Below are positions 29,537-42,588 of a stretch of 64,000 bases of DNA, in pieces. A program made the translations under genes and the position numbers. How positions within the stretch are numbered: position 1 is the stretch's first letter; every line of letters starts with the position of its first letter. The stretch lies in the NCBI GenBank assembly GCA_024699605.1, contig JAILPJ010000102.1:1-64000 (forward strand), in the 5' to 3' direction. Source of the stretch: Desulfovibrio sp. GTDB taxonomy: Bacteria > Desulfobacterota > Desulfovibrionia > Desulfovibrionales > Desulfovibrionaceae. Below the pieces are notes generated by a model. That model was given only the letters and a program-made list of their open reading frames with translations. It was not told the origin of the DNA and searched no databases.

Positions 29537-30401
29537 GATTTGTTCCTTGAAGTGATTTTTTCCGCAAGAGAGCAAACAGCGGCTAGTTAGGTCGGTAAAG
29601 AGGTCGGTATTTGTTCGTCATAAAAAACGTCGAGCCAATCTCTTTGCGGATACGCTTCTCGCTGAGGTTCGCACCTGGCAGAGAGGCGTCACACCAGCAC
29701 GGCAAAGAAAGCGAAAAAGCTTTTTTTGCCTGCTAGCCAATACAGGGCATGCATTCTATATAGCTGAGTTGCTTTTGGCAAGAACTATCTTTGTGCTGTC
29801 CAGAGGCTTGCGCTGAGCATGCAGTGAATTCGGCCTTAGCCCGACAATGACAAAGCTGTCTGTCTGCCACAGGGCTTTGCTTCGTCCAAGCCACGTAAAG
29901 ACAGAACACAGTGCCACGGTCTGTTGCGGAGATCTTCGCTGTCGAGACATCATCGTCGTACTGATTTCTCAATACGTTGTCTGGTGGTCTTTTTAAGGGG
30001 AGCCACATTCCTTTATGGAGTGTGGTTGTTCACGTATGCGGAAAGCTGCTGGGCGGTAACGATTTGCTGATATAATATGATGCGCTCTTTGCTTTCTGAT
30101 TGTGTGCAGAGATGAAGTGTGAGGAGCGTACTGGCCTGGCAAGGAAGCTCGCGTTGGCAACTGTGGGGATAAAAGGTCAGTGAAAAAGTTGATGCCGTTG
30201 AGAACAAAAGTCTTGTTTTTGCCTGCTGATTGAGCGCAGAGGTGACATTCAGCCGCATCTTTGGTAGAAATACGCTCTTGATTATGAGCCTGCAATGGCT
30301 GTTTGCAAAGCTTGGCAAGATCCAAGGTCCTGTGTCTTTTGAGCTTAGCTTAAGCAATCAGACTCGCAAATCACTCTTCTTATCAATAGAGGAAAAACAA
30401 G

Positions 30402-30459
30402 GGAGGCAGCGTTTCCTCCTCGGCCTTTTTAGCCCGAGGTCTCCACGCTGAAATGAGTC
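30402..30459 (+). promoter_or_regulatory. SD-hairpin-AUG element, copy D (lepB)
   Basis: GGAGG(CAGCGT)TTCCT(CCTCGG)CCTTTTTAGC(CCGAGG)TCTCC(ACGCTG)AAATGAGTC-ATG. Confidence 0.8.
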
Positions 30460-31080
30460 ATGAGAGAAGCGCAAGAGAAGGCCAAAAAATCACTGGTTCG
30501 CGAATACGCCGAGGCGCTAGGCATTGCCCTGCTTCTGGCTTTGGTCATCAGAACGTTTGTTGTTCAAGCCTTCAAGATCCCTTCTGAATCCATGCTCTCT
30601 ACTTTGCTCGTTGGCGATCAGCTTTTGGCCAGCAAATTTGCTTACGGAGTAAAGATTCCTTTTACCCATATGTATATTTATCGCGGTCCTGACCCTCAGC
30701 GTGGTGACATCGTCATCTTTGAATATCCTGAAGATCCGAGCACAGATTTTATTAAACGCATCATCGGAGTCCCCGGTGATACCATAGAGGTTCGGGATAA
30801 GCAACTCTACCGCAATGGTGAAGCTGTGAAAGAAAAATATATTCAGTTCACGGACCCCGATCATATCGTTGCGCGTCGGGATAATTTTGGTCCCGTGACT
30901 GTGCCGCCAAATCATTATTTTGTGATGGGTGACAATCGCGATAATTCACACGATTCACGATTTTGGGGCTTTATCACACGCGAGTCGATCCGCGCCAAGG
31001 CCTGGCGTATTTATTGGTCATGGGGCTCGGGCGGACTGAAGAGTATACGCTGGGGCCGGCTCGGTAGCCTTGTGCAGTAG
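30460..31080 (+). CDS. lepB: Signal peptidase I
   Basis: PSESMLSTLLVGDQLL, RGDIVIFEYPED, KRIIGVPGD, GDNRDNSHDSRFWG. Confidence 0.96.
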   Translation: MREAQEKAKKSLVREYAEALGIALLLALVIRTFVVQAFKIPSESMLSTLLVGDQLLASKFAYGVKIPFTHMYIYRGPDPQRGDIVIFEYPEDPSTDFIKRIIGVPGDTIEVRDKQLYRNGEAVKEKYIQFTDPDHIVARRDNFGPVTVPPNHYFVMGDNRDNSHDSRFWGFITRESIRAKAWRIYWSWGSGGLKSIRWGRLGSLVQ

Positions 31081-31095
31081 GTTTGGAGGGCGATC

Positions 31096-32313
31096 TTGCA
31101 AAAACTCTATGTAGTCATGGTCGGCCTGCCAGCCCGTGGAAAATCGACATTGGCGAGACGTATTTGCCAGGGGCTGAAGGAAGAGGGCGTGTTAGCGCGC
31201 ATTTTTAACAATGGCGAACTCAGACGCAGTCTTTACGGCTCCGATTCCACGGATGCCGATTTTTATGATCCCAAAAACCTTGAGCACAAGCGTATGCGCG
31301 AGCAGATCGCCATGCGCAATCTTAAGCGGGCACAGAGCTGGCTGGCCAATGAGGGCACCGTGGCTGTCCTGGATGCCACCAATGCCAGTCGTGAACGCAG
31401 ACAATTGATTGAGAAAGTGCTCAATGATCACCCCGTCTTCTTTGTGGAATGCGTGAATGAAGATGCCATGCTGCAGGATATCTGCATCAAGCGCAAAACA
31501 GCGTTGCCGGAATTTGCCAATTATAGTCAAGAGGCGGCGTTAGAGAGCTTTTTGAAACGCATTCGTTATTACGAATCCATCTATGTGCCTCTTGCTACAG
31601 AAAAATACTGGTTGCGGGTGGATTCCACAGCCAACAGGATTTTGGAAGAGCATGCGCTTGAAGGCAGCCCGTTTTATCCGGCAATACGGCAGATTTTAGT
31701 CGATTTGCCGGCTTCCAATCTTTATCTTGCAAGGCACGGACAGACAGAATTCAATGTCCAGGGACGCATTGGTGGCGATCCTCTTTTGACCGACAAGGGA
31801 AGACGTCAGGCCCAGGCCTTAGCGGATCATTTTCGTCCCATGGGTATTGATTGGGTTTTTACTTCAACCAGACGTCGATCACACGAAACAGCGGCTCCTG
31901 TACTCAGGGACCGTGCCAATGTGCACACTCTGGCCATGCCAGAATTTGACGAACTGTGGGCTGGTGATTGTGAGGGCATGCGCTACAGTGAAATTCGCGA
32001 GACCATGCCGCATGTTTCGGAGGGTCGCAATGCGGATAAATATGGCTATTGCTATCCCAATGGGGAAAGCTACGCCATGCTCACTGAGCGAGTAAAAAAT
32101 GGTTTGCGGAGGGCGTTGTTTTTGGCAGGTGACAGCCGGATTTTGATTATCGGGCATCAGGCCATCAACAGGGTACTGCTCTCGCTCTTTTTGCGATGTC
32201 GTGAAGCCGATATCCCCTATATCTTCGTACCGCAAAACGAGTACTATCACATCAGTGTGAGCTTGCGGCGTAAAGTTTTTGAACGAATTCCTTACAGCCA
32301 AAACGCAAAATAA
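31096..32313 (+). CDS. Bifunctional 6-phosphofructo-2-kinase/fructose-2,6-bisphosphatase-like protein
   Basis: P-loop GLPARGKST, FNNGELRRS; C-terminal histidine phosphatase LARHGQTEFNVQGRIGGDPLLTDKGRRQA; TTG start with GGAGGG RBS. Confidence 0.85.
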   Translation: MQKLYVVMVGLPARGKSTLARRICQGLKEEGVLARIFNNGELRRSLYGSDSTDADFYDPKNLEHKRMREQIAMRNLKRAQSWLANEGTVAVLDATNASRERRQLIEKVLNDHPVFFVECVNEDAMLQDICIKRKTALPEFANYSQEAALESFLKRIRYYESIYVPLATEKYWLRVDSTANRILEEHALEGSPFYPAIRQILVDLPASNLYLARHGQTEFNVQGRIGGDPLLTDKGRRQAQALADHFRPMGIDWVFTSTRRRSHETAAPVLRDRANVHTLAMPEFDELWAGDCEGMRYSEIRETMPHVSEGRNADKYGYCYPNGESYAMLTERVKNGLRRALFLAGDSRILIIGHQAINRVLLSLFLRCREADIPYIFVPQNEYYHISVSLRRKVFERIPYSQNAK

Positions 32314-32362
32314 GCCGAAGCTGAGGATTGACAGCATCTCAAGTTTCTTGAGAAAGCCAACT

Positions 32363-32391
32363 GCCCCGTATGCGTGCGGGGCTTTTTTTTT
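32363..32391 (+). terminator. Rho-independent terminator
   Basis: GCCCCG TATGCGTG CGGGGC T9. Confidence 0.85.
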
Positions 32392-32413
32392 GCCCCGCAC
32401 CCATATGAGATGC

Positions 32414-33958
32414 TCAGAAGTTTTTTTCGTCTCCCTGGGGCATGTGTTTTCCCCGCATAAGAAAAAGCAGAAGGCAACAGAGCGAGATGAGCACGCCGGC
32501 CACAGTCGCCTGGGTCATGGACCAGGCAAAGGGGAATTTGTCATAGCAAAAAAGGTATGTTGCGCAGACCGTGGTCATGAACAAGGCGGGAAAGAGTGCA
32601 ACAAGAAAACAGCGTTGGCGACGTCTGAGCCAGACTGCACAGGCCCAGAGTGTGACGCAGGCCAGGGTCTGATTGGTCCAGCCAAAGGCCATCCAGATTT
32701 GCGTGAATTCTCCCGTGGCAAAGTAGATGCCCAGGAGGAAGATCGGAATGGCCAAGAGAATGCGGCGGCGTAAGCTGTTTTGATTCCACTCAAGCATGTC
32801 GGCTAAAATCAGGCGACCTGTACGAAAGGCGGTATCACCTGTGGAAATGGGGAGTATGACAACGCCTAAAAAGACAAGTGTTCCACCCACAACACCACCC
32901 AACAGTCCTTCCGAAGCCTGGGAAACCACAACGGCCGGTTTACCGGCAGCGAGTAAGGTCTGGGGATCGCCCCCGTAAAACGAAAGGCCGATTGTCACCC
33001 AGATGAGGGCAATGACCCCTTCTGCGATCATGACGCCGTAAAACATCGGCCGTGCCTGACGCTCAGACTGCATGCAACGGGCCATCATCGGTGATTGAGT
33101 CGCATGAAAGCCTGAGATGGCGCCGCAGGCAACGGTCACAAAGAGCATGGGCCAGAGGGGCAGTCCTTTTGGGTGCTGATTGGTGAAAAAGTCTTGCCAG
33201 TCTATGCCCGGTAAGACGGTGTAATGATCGTTGACGAGCAAGGCAATGAACAGACCTACAGCCATGAAAATGAGCAGAATAGCAAAGAGCGGGTAGATAC
33301 GGCCAATAATTTTGTCGATGGGCAATATGGTTGCGAGAAAATAGTAGATAAAGATGACAAGGGAAAAGGCCGCGGTTAACAATTTCATGACATTCAACGA
33401 GCCGTTTTCCACAAAGAGGGAAAAGATCGGGCTTTGGGCAAGCGTTGAAAGAAATTGATTATAAGCGGCGTTCGAGGACAAGAGATTGTGGGTTTTAAAG
33501 GCCAGAAGACCGGCTGGGCCGTTAACAAAGACTGCTCCCACAAGAATCATGAACCAGATGGTGAAAATCAAGAGAAACCAGCGAACGTAGGGCCCAAGAT
33601 TGCGACCAATGACCTCAGGATAGGATATGCCGCCGTAGCGCAGACTCATGGCCCCTGAGAGAAAGTCGTGAACAGCGCCGGCAAAGATGGAGCCGACAAC
33701 GACCCAGAGCAGGGCTGATGGACCATAGAGCGCCCCCAGGATGGGCCCGAAGACAGGACCGAGACCTGCGATGTTCAAAAGCTGAATGAAGAAAATTTTG
33801 TAGGGTGCCAGAGGTACATAGTCTACGCCGTCGGCTTTGCTTTGTACGGGGGTTGGGCGGTTCGGCTGAATACCGAAGATTTTTTCCACCACGAGGCCGT
33901 AACAGGCATAGCCGAGCAGCAGGAGCATTAGCGCTGCAAGAAAATAACTGATTCCCAT
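32414..33958 (-). CDS. cstA: Carbon starvation protein A family (peptide/pyruvate transporter)
   Basis: GPVFGPILGALYGPSALLWVVVGSIFAGAVHDFLSGAMSLRYGG; many TM segments. Confidence 0.93.
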   Translation of the reverse strand: MGISYFLAALMLLLLGYACYGLVVEKIFGIQPNRPTPVQSKADGVDYVPLAPYKIFFIQLLNIAGLGPVFGPILGALYGPSALLWVVVGSIFAGAVHDFLSGAMSLRYGGISYPEVIGRNLGPYVRWFLLIFTIWFMILVGAVFVNGPAGLLAFKTHNLLSSNAAYNQFLSTLAQSPIFSLFVENGSLNVMKLLTAAFSLVIFIYYFLATILPIDKIIGRIYPLFAILLIFMAVGLFIALLVNDHYTVLPGIDWQDFFTNQHPKGLPLWPMLFVTVACGAISGFHATQSPMMARCMQSERQARPMFYGVMIAEGVIALIWVTIGLSFYGGDPQTLLAAGKPAVVVSQASEGLLGGVVGGTLVFLGVVILPISTGDTAFRTGRLILADMLEWNQNSLRRRILLAIPIFLLGIYFATGEFTQIWMAFGWTNQTLACVTLWACAVWLRRRQRCFLVALFPALFMTTVCATYLFCYDKFPFAWSMTQATVAGVLISLCCLLLFLMRGKHMPQGDEKNF

Positions 33959-33982
33959 GGAAGAACCCTTGTTTAACGCGAA

Positions 33983-34013
33983 AAAAAGGGAGGGAGTGCG
34001 GCTCCCTCCTCAA
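33983..34013 (-). terminator. Terminator/attenuator-like hairpin just upstream of cstA
   Basis: Minus strand GGAGGGAGCCGCACTCCCTCCC followed by T7. Confidence 0.7.
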
Positions 34014-34020
34014 AGTCATC

Positions 34021-34070
34021 AGATCGTAAGCGGTTCCTTTCGTCTTCGTGCTGAGGCGGAAAGGCCGCTG
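34021..34070 (-). promoter_or_regulatory. Degenerate hairpin-AUG element without SD (copy G)
   Basis: AGCGGCCTTTC…GAAAGGAACCGCT then TACGATCTG-ATG, matching the 3' part of the pta element. Confidence 0.35.
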
Positions 34071-34224
34071 TTTTGTTGTTTTGTCACCAACGGCGCAGGC
34101 CGCTGATGTTGTGCCGCAGATCTCTGCCCAGCACAAGTCTTGCACAGCGTCCGGTCAAGCAGGTAACAGGTAGGCTTGTACCGACTTGTGCAAACGTTTG
34201 AGGTGATTGCCACCTCTGAGTTGC

Positions 34225-35451
34225 TTACGCTTTGCTTTTGGCCAGCACTTCTTGTGCGGTCAGAGCAATCTGCAGTTCTTCATTGGTTGGCAGGACGAGC
34301 ACTCTGATTTTCGAGTCTTTGCTTGAAATATCACGTTCTTCGCCACTACGCTTGTTGTTCTTTACTGGATCGAGGCTAATGCCGAGAGATTCAAGACCCT
34401 CGATGACGCCAGCGCGTACTAAGGCATCGTTTTCGCCAATACCAGCACTAAAGATCAAGGCGTCGACCTTGCCTTCCAAAAGGAAGAAGAAGGAACCCAA
34501 GGTCTTTTTAATGGAACGAATGAGCATGCGGCGGGCCAGCAGCGCATTTTCGTCGTGATCTGTGTCCGCAAGTTTGTGAATGTCACGCAGATCGGTTTTG
34601 CCACAGAGGCCGAGCAGACCCGACTTTTTATTCATCAAGGTGTCCACCTCATCAGCGGACCAGCCTTTTTGCTTGATGATATAGGGCACAATGGCCGGGT
34701 CGATGCTGCCGCAGCGTGTGCCCATGATCAGCCCTTCCAAAGGCGTGATGCCCATACTGGTATCATAGCACTGACCATTTTTCACGCAGCCCAGAGAGGA
34801 ACCATTGCCCAAATGCAGCGTAATGCAGTTGAATTCCTTGAGAGGCTTTTTCATGAAGGCTGCGCCACGATGCACCAGATAGGTGTGTGAAGTGCCATGG
34901 AAGCCGTAGCGACGGATTTGCAATTCCTTGCAGAGATCCTGAGGCAGAGCATAGGTATAAGCTTCGCGAGGCATTTTCATGCCAAAGGCGGTATCAAAGA
35001 CCGCCACATTGGGTACTCCGGGGAAGAGCTGTTCAGCCACTTCGATGCCTGTGAGATTGGCGGGATTGTGGAGCGGGCCCAAGGGAAAGGCATCACGAAT
35101 GGTCTTTTTGGTTGCGGCATCAACCAAGGCCGGCTCGGTCTGATAGTAACCGCCATGGAGGACACGGTGACCAATGACCGCAATTTCTTTAAGATCCTTG
35201 ATCACGCCCTTTTGCGGGTCGGTGATCAGGTTGATGACCTGGCGAATTGCTTCATTGTGATTGGGAAAGACCGACTCCTGAACAATCTTCTCTTCCTTGT
35301 CCGTATCGGGGGCAATTTTGTGGGTCAGGCAACCTGTTTTGGGATCCCCGATACGTTCCACAAGGCCAGAGCAAAGAACGCTCTGATCAGTCATTTCATA
35401 GAGTTTATATTTGCAGGAGGAAGATCCCGCATTGAGCACAAGTATTTTCAT
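34225..35451 (-). CDS. ackA: Acetate kinase
   Basis: MKILVLNAGSSSCKYKLYE, RYGFHGTSH, GIGENDALVR. Confidence 0.97.
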   Translation of the reverse strand: MKILVLNAGSSSCKYKLYEMTDQSVLCSGLVERIGDPKTGCLTHKIAPDTDKEEKIVQESVFPNHNEAIRQVINLITDPQKGVIKDLKEIAVIGHRVLHGGYYQTEPALVDAATKKTIRDAFPLGPLHNPANLTGIEVAEQLFPGVPNVAVFDTAFGMKMPREAYTYALPQDLCKELQIRRYGFHGTSHTYLVHRGAAFMKKPLKEFNCITLHLGNGSSLGCVKNGQCYDTSMGITPLEGLIMGTRCGSIDPAIVPYIIKQKGWSADEVDTLMNKKSGLLGLCGKTDLRDIHKLADTDHDENALLARRMLIRSIKKTLGSFFFLLEGKVDALIFSAGIGENDALVRAGVIEGLESLGISLDPVKNNKRSGEERDISSKDSKIRVLVLPTNEELQIALTAQEVLAKSKA

Positions 35452-35502
35452 TAACTATTCAGCGCACTCCGAAGTCAAGGCTTGGAATCAGCGCTGCCTC
35501 CT
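35452..35502 (-). promoter_or_regulatory. SD-hairpin-AUG element, copy E (ackA)
   Basis: GGAGG(CAGCGC)TGAT(TCCAAG)CCTTGA(CTTCGGA)GT(GCGCTG)AATAGTTA-ATG. Confidence 0.75.
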
Positions 35503-35584
35503 TTTTTGAAAGCTAGATATGAACTTTTCGCCACGCCGTAAACGTAGAAAAAAGTATGGGCAAAAGGCTGTACTTGGCGGCCTG

Positions 35585-37177
35585 CTATTTTTCGTTTGCG
35601 GCCTGTATAGCGGTGATGGCAACGGTATTGACAATATCGGGGACAAGGCAGCCGCGCGAGAGGTCGTTGACGGGCTTGTTCAGTCCTTGCAGTACAGGGC
35701 CGATGGCGATGCAGTCGCAGGCTCTTTGCACGGCCTTGTACGCGGTATTACCGGTGGTCAGGCTGGGGAAGATAAAGACAGTCGCCTTACCGGCCACAGC
35801 GCTGTTGGGCATCTTGGTTTTGGCGACAATGGGATCTATGGCCGCATCATACTGCAGGGGACCGTCAATGAGCAAGCTTGGATCCTTTTCCTTGGCCAGT
35901 TTAGTGGCCTCGATAACTAAGTCCACATCGGGTCCCTTGCCGGAATTACCCGAAGAATAGGAAATCATTGCAACTCTCGGCTCAATGCCAAAAGCCATGG
36001 CGGTCTGAGCTGTGGTTACGGCTATTTCCGCAAGCTGCTCGGCTGTGGGATTGGGATTGACTGCGCAGTCGCCAAAGACGAGCACGCGGTCTTTGAGGCA
36101 CATCAAAAAGCACGAGGATACAACGGAAAAGCCGGGCTTAGTTTTGACAAACTGCAGAGCCGGACGGATCGTGTGGGCTGTGGTATTCACAGCTCCGCTG
36201 ACCATGCCGTCGGCATCGCCCTTTTTGACCATCATGGTGCCAAAGACTGTAGCATCCAGCATGGTCTTTTTGGCGTCTTCTTCTGTTACCCCTTTTTTCT
36301 TCCGCAGCTCGTAATAGGTGTTGGCATAGTCGGCGAATTTTTCTGAATTGGCAGGATCAATGATTGTCGCCTTGGAAATGTCAAGGCCAAGCGACTGGGC
36401 CTTTTTCTGAATTTCGTCGGTTTTGCCCAAGAGAATAATATCGGCGATCTCGCCTTTGAGCAGAACATCAGTGGCTTTAAGAATACGATCTTCCAGTCCT
36501 TCGGCCAGCACAATGCGCTGTTTGGCCTTGCGCGCTTTGCTGTTCAGTTCAAGCTGGAAAAGAGCTGGCGCCATGGGCAGTTCGGGAGCATCAAGCAGGC
36601 GGCCGCGGATATTGTCGAGGTCGACGGCATGAGCAAAGCTTTCCGCTGTGGCTTTGTCGTCATCGAAGAAGAAAACGGGTGATTCGCCATTGATCATAAA
36701 GCTGGCATTGAGGGCATTTTCTTCACTTTTGGCCAGGCGTACGCCAAAGAGCATACTGGCAAAGGGATAACAGCTGGCCTGAGCTAAGCAGGTCTGAGCC
36801 TGGTCAAGGCACTTTTTGATCGCCTCAAAGCCGGCCTTTTGTCCGTCGCAAAGCAGCAGCGCCGGTGAACCTAACTGCGCAGCCAGTTTGGCGTCACTTG
36901 CCAGATTGTCTTTGCCTGTTGCGCCCACGACGAGCACAAAGGTATCACCGCTTTTGAGAGCAGAGAATTTTTTCTCAGCGTCGGCCGCTTGAGCGACTTC
37001 AAATTGATCAAGATCTGCAGCCGCGGCCTTCAGTTTCTTGGCCAGCGTTTCGCCGCATACGGCCAGGACGGCTGTTTTTTTCTTCGCACTTTTGGCCAAC
37101 TCGCTGAATCTGGGAATGAGAGAAGATATGGTGTCGGACGAGACATTGCCGAGCAGAGTAAGTGAATTGCTTTTCAT
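35585..37177 (-). CDS. pta: Phosphate acetyltransferase
   Basis: PTA_PTB domain ([35 protein letters not shown]); start set to MKSNSLTLL at 37177. Confidence 0.95.
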   Translation of the reverse strand: MKSNSLTLLGNVSSDTISSLIPRFSELAKSAKKKTAVLAVCGETLAKKLKAAAADLDQFEVAQAADAEKKFSALKSGDTFVLVVGATGKDNLASDAKLAAQLGSPALLLCDGQKAGFEAIKKCLDQAQTCLAQASCYPFASMLFGVRLAKSEENALNASFMINGESPVFFFDDDKATAESFAHAVDLDNIRGRLLDAPELPMAPALFQLELNSKARKAKQRIVLAEGLEDRILKATDVLLKGEIADIILLGKTDEIQKKAQSLGLDISKATIIDPANSEKFADYANTYYELRKKKGVTEEDAKKTMLDATVFGTMMVKKGDADGMVSGAVNTTAHTIRPALQFVKTKPGFSVVSSCFLMCLKDRVLVFGDCAVNPNPTAEQLAEIAVTTAQTAMAFGIEPRVAMISYSSGNSGKGPDVDLVIEATKLAKEKDPSLLIDGPLQYDAAIDPIVAKTKMPNSAVAGKATVFIFPSLTTGNTAYKAVQRACDCIAIGPVLQGLNKPVNDLSRGCLVPDIVNTVAITAIQAANEK

Positions 37178-37230
37178 CAGATCTTCAGCGTGATACCGCG
37201 GCATGTCAGCCGAGGTATCACGTTGCCTCC
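37178..37230 (-). promoter_or_regulatory. SD-hairpin-AUG element, copy F (pta)
   Basis: GGAGG(CAACGTGATACC)T(CGGC)TGACAT(GCCG)C(GGTATCACGCTG)AAGATCTG-ATG. Confidence 0.78.
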
Positions 37231-37601
37231 GTTTTTTATGTTTTGCCGCTAACGACGATCGCCGCTTACGAAATGCGAGGCCTTGGGTCAAGAGATCGTT
37301 GCTATCCAGCATGGCAAGGTGTTTTGAATCAACCTTCGCGAGGATGGTTGAAAAGCTGTTCTGCAGGATGCGAACGATCGAAGCCTTTGGCGCTGTGTCT
37401 TGAAGCTGATAGCAACAAAGCCTGGTGATTCGAACGTAGGCCGGTCCATCTGCGCGAGACAATTTGGCTCTTTCACCGTGTCCTAACGGCGTGAGGTGAC
37501 TGACAATGGTTCAGTGTGACCTCCACGTGCAGAAAAGGACGCAGTTTCTTGTCTTTTGAAACAGTTGTCACTGCGCAATCCGGGCCTAAGATTCTTTTGC
37601 G

Positions 37602-37641
37602 AAAAAAAAGCGTGCGCCAGCCCTTGAAAGGCCAGCGCACG
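37602..37641 (-). terminator. Terminator downstream of PFOR
   Basis: Minus strand GTGCGCTGGCCTTTCAAGGGCTGGCGCACGC T8. Confidence 0.85.
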
Positions 37642-37651
37642 CAGTGAGGTC

Positions 37652-41218
<3,567 letters not shown>

Positions 41219-41490
41219 CTAAGATTGGGGTTTGCTGGCCTAAGTAGGATCAGTGAAAATGTTTTAGGAATAAGCCTAGAACACGTATGGATGCCACTTC
41301 CATCACGGGCGTTAAGACTTTGGCGCACGGTGGGATATGCCATAGACGCCATAAGGAAACCTTGTAGGGAATCCTGATTTAGTCAATATGTGACAGAAGT
41401 CGTCTAAATTTACTTGATTATTTGCCCTCAGTCTAGAGAAAGAAGAGCAAAAAAAGGCTTTTAAGGGAACTTTGTGAAAAAATATTTTTG

Positions 41491-42486
41491 CTAGGCTTGG
41501 GGCAGGAACGCATTCACAATAGCATAGAGCTCAGACCAGGTACGGGCCTGGCAAAAGGCAATGCGCATGGCCCTGGCAAAAGGCTGGCCGCGTACGTAGG
41601 AAGAAAGAATGCCGCGCATCCTCGCGGTCTGATCACGAGCAGAGGGGGGATTTTCCTCCACAAGCTGCAGATGGCGCAAAAGCAACCAGCGCAGACTTTG
41701 CTCGTCGGCTGCGCCATCCTTTTTTTGCAGGGCTAGACTGTGCTGGCGAAAAATAAAGGGATTTTTCAGCGCTCCACGGGCGTACATGACACAGGCAACG
41801 CCACATTCTTCAAGACAGCGTATGCCATCTTGCGCACTGAGGAGATCTCCGGAGGCAATGAGGGGAATACTCAGCTTTTGATGCAAGCGGGTCAGCCATG
41901 CGTGATCAGCCTGTCCTTGGAAGTGCTGCTGAGCGTAGCGTGGATGCAGCGTGATCCATGCCGCGCCAGCCTCTTCAAGGCGCAAGGCCAGATCGGGCAG
42001 GCAGTTTTGCTTTTCGTTGACTCCAAGACGCAGTTTGCAGCCCACACAACCAGGGCCAGCCTCTCGGATCATGGCGCGGGCACAGGCCAGCGCCTTGTCT
42101 GGCTCTGCCAAAAGTGCCGCACCGGCCTTTTGCCGCATGACTTTGGGCACGGAGCAGCCCATGTTCAGATCAAAATAGCGAAAACCTGCTGCTACAAGTT
42201 CTGCCACAGCTCTGGCCAGAAAATCCGCTTCAGCGCCAAAAAGCTGTACTACCAGAGGCTGATCGGCGGCTGTGGTTTGTAACAGCGGGAGCGTGCCGGG
42301 ACTTTCATAACAGAGTCCTTTGGCGCTGATCATTTCCGTGGTAGCGACACAGGCGCCAAGTTCCCGGCAGAGCAGGCGAAAGGGCAGGTCGCTGTATCCG
42401 GCAAGGGGAGCAAGCCAAGGCGTGTCCGCACGAAAAGTCAGTCTTTTGTCACAGCTGGACGCCTTGGGAAGACGAAATTTAGCCAT
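41491..42486 (-). CDS. dus: tRNA-dihydrouridine synthase
   Basis: APLAGYSDLPFRLLCRELGA, DLNMGCSVPKVMRQKAGAALL. Confidence 0.93.
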   Translation of the reverse strand: MAKFRLPKASSCDKRLTFRADTPWLAPLAGYSDLPFRLLCRELGACVATTEMISAKGLCYESPGTLPLLQTTAADQPLVVQLFGAEADFLARAVAELVAAGFRYFDLNMGCSVPKVMRQKAGAALLAEPDKALACARAMIREAGPGCVGCKLRLGVNEKQNCLPDLALRLEEAGAAWITLHPRYAQQHFQGQADHAWLTRLHQKLSIPLIASGDLLSAQDGIRCLEECGVACVMYARGALKNPFIFRQHSLALQKKDGAADEQSLRWLLLRHLQLVEENPPSARDQTARMRGILSSYVRGQPFARAMRIAFCQARTWSELYAIVNAFLPQA

Positions 42487-42588
42487 GGTCTACCTTATGT
42501 TATCGGTCCTGTTGTCAGCTGGCAAAGTTTTTGCTTTAGTGATTGGGAGCCCCTGCGGGCCAATGTTTTGACCTATGGGAGATTGTTC

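Noticed and set aside
33615-34145. 176-aa minus-strand ORF overlapping cstA
   Set aside because: Overlaps cstA out of frame; only a short leader-peptide reading from 34020 seemed worth noting.
37380-37450. GTTCGAATC T-loop-like motif suggesting a tRNA in the pta leader
   Set aside because: Flanking sequence does not form T-arm or acceptor stems; no cloverleaf.
37178-37462. N-terminal 95-aa extension of pta in the ORF track
   Set aside because: No RBS, atypical composition; the Pta-like sequence begins at MKSNSLTLL right after the SD-hairpin element.
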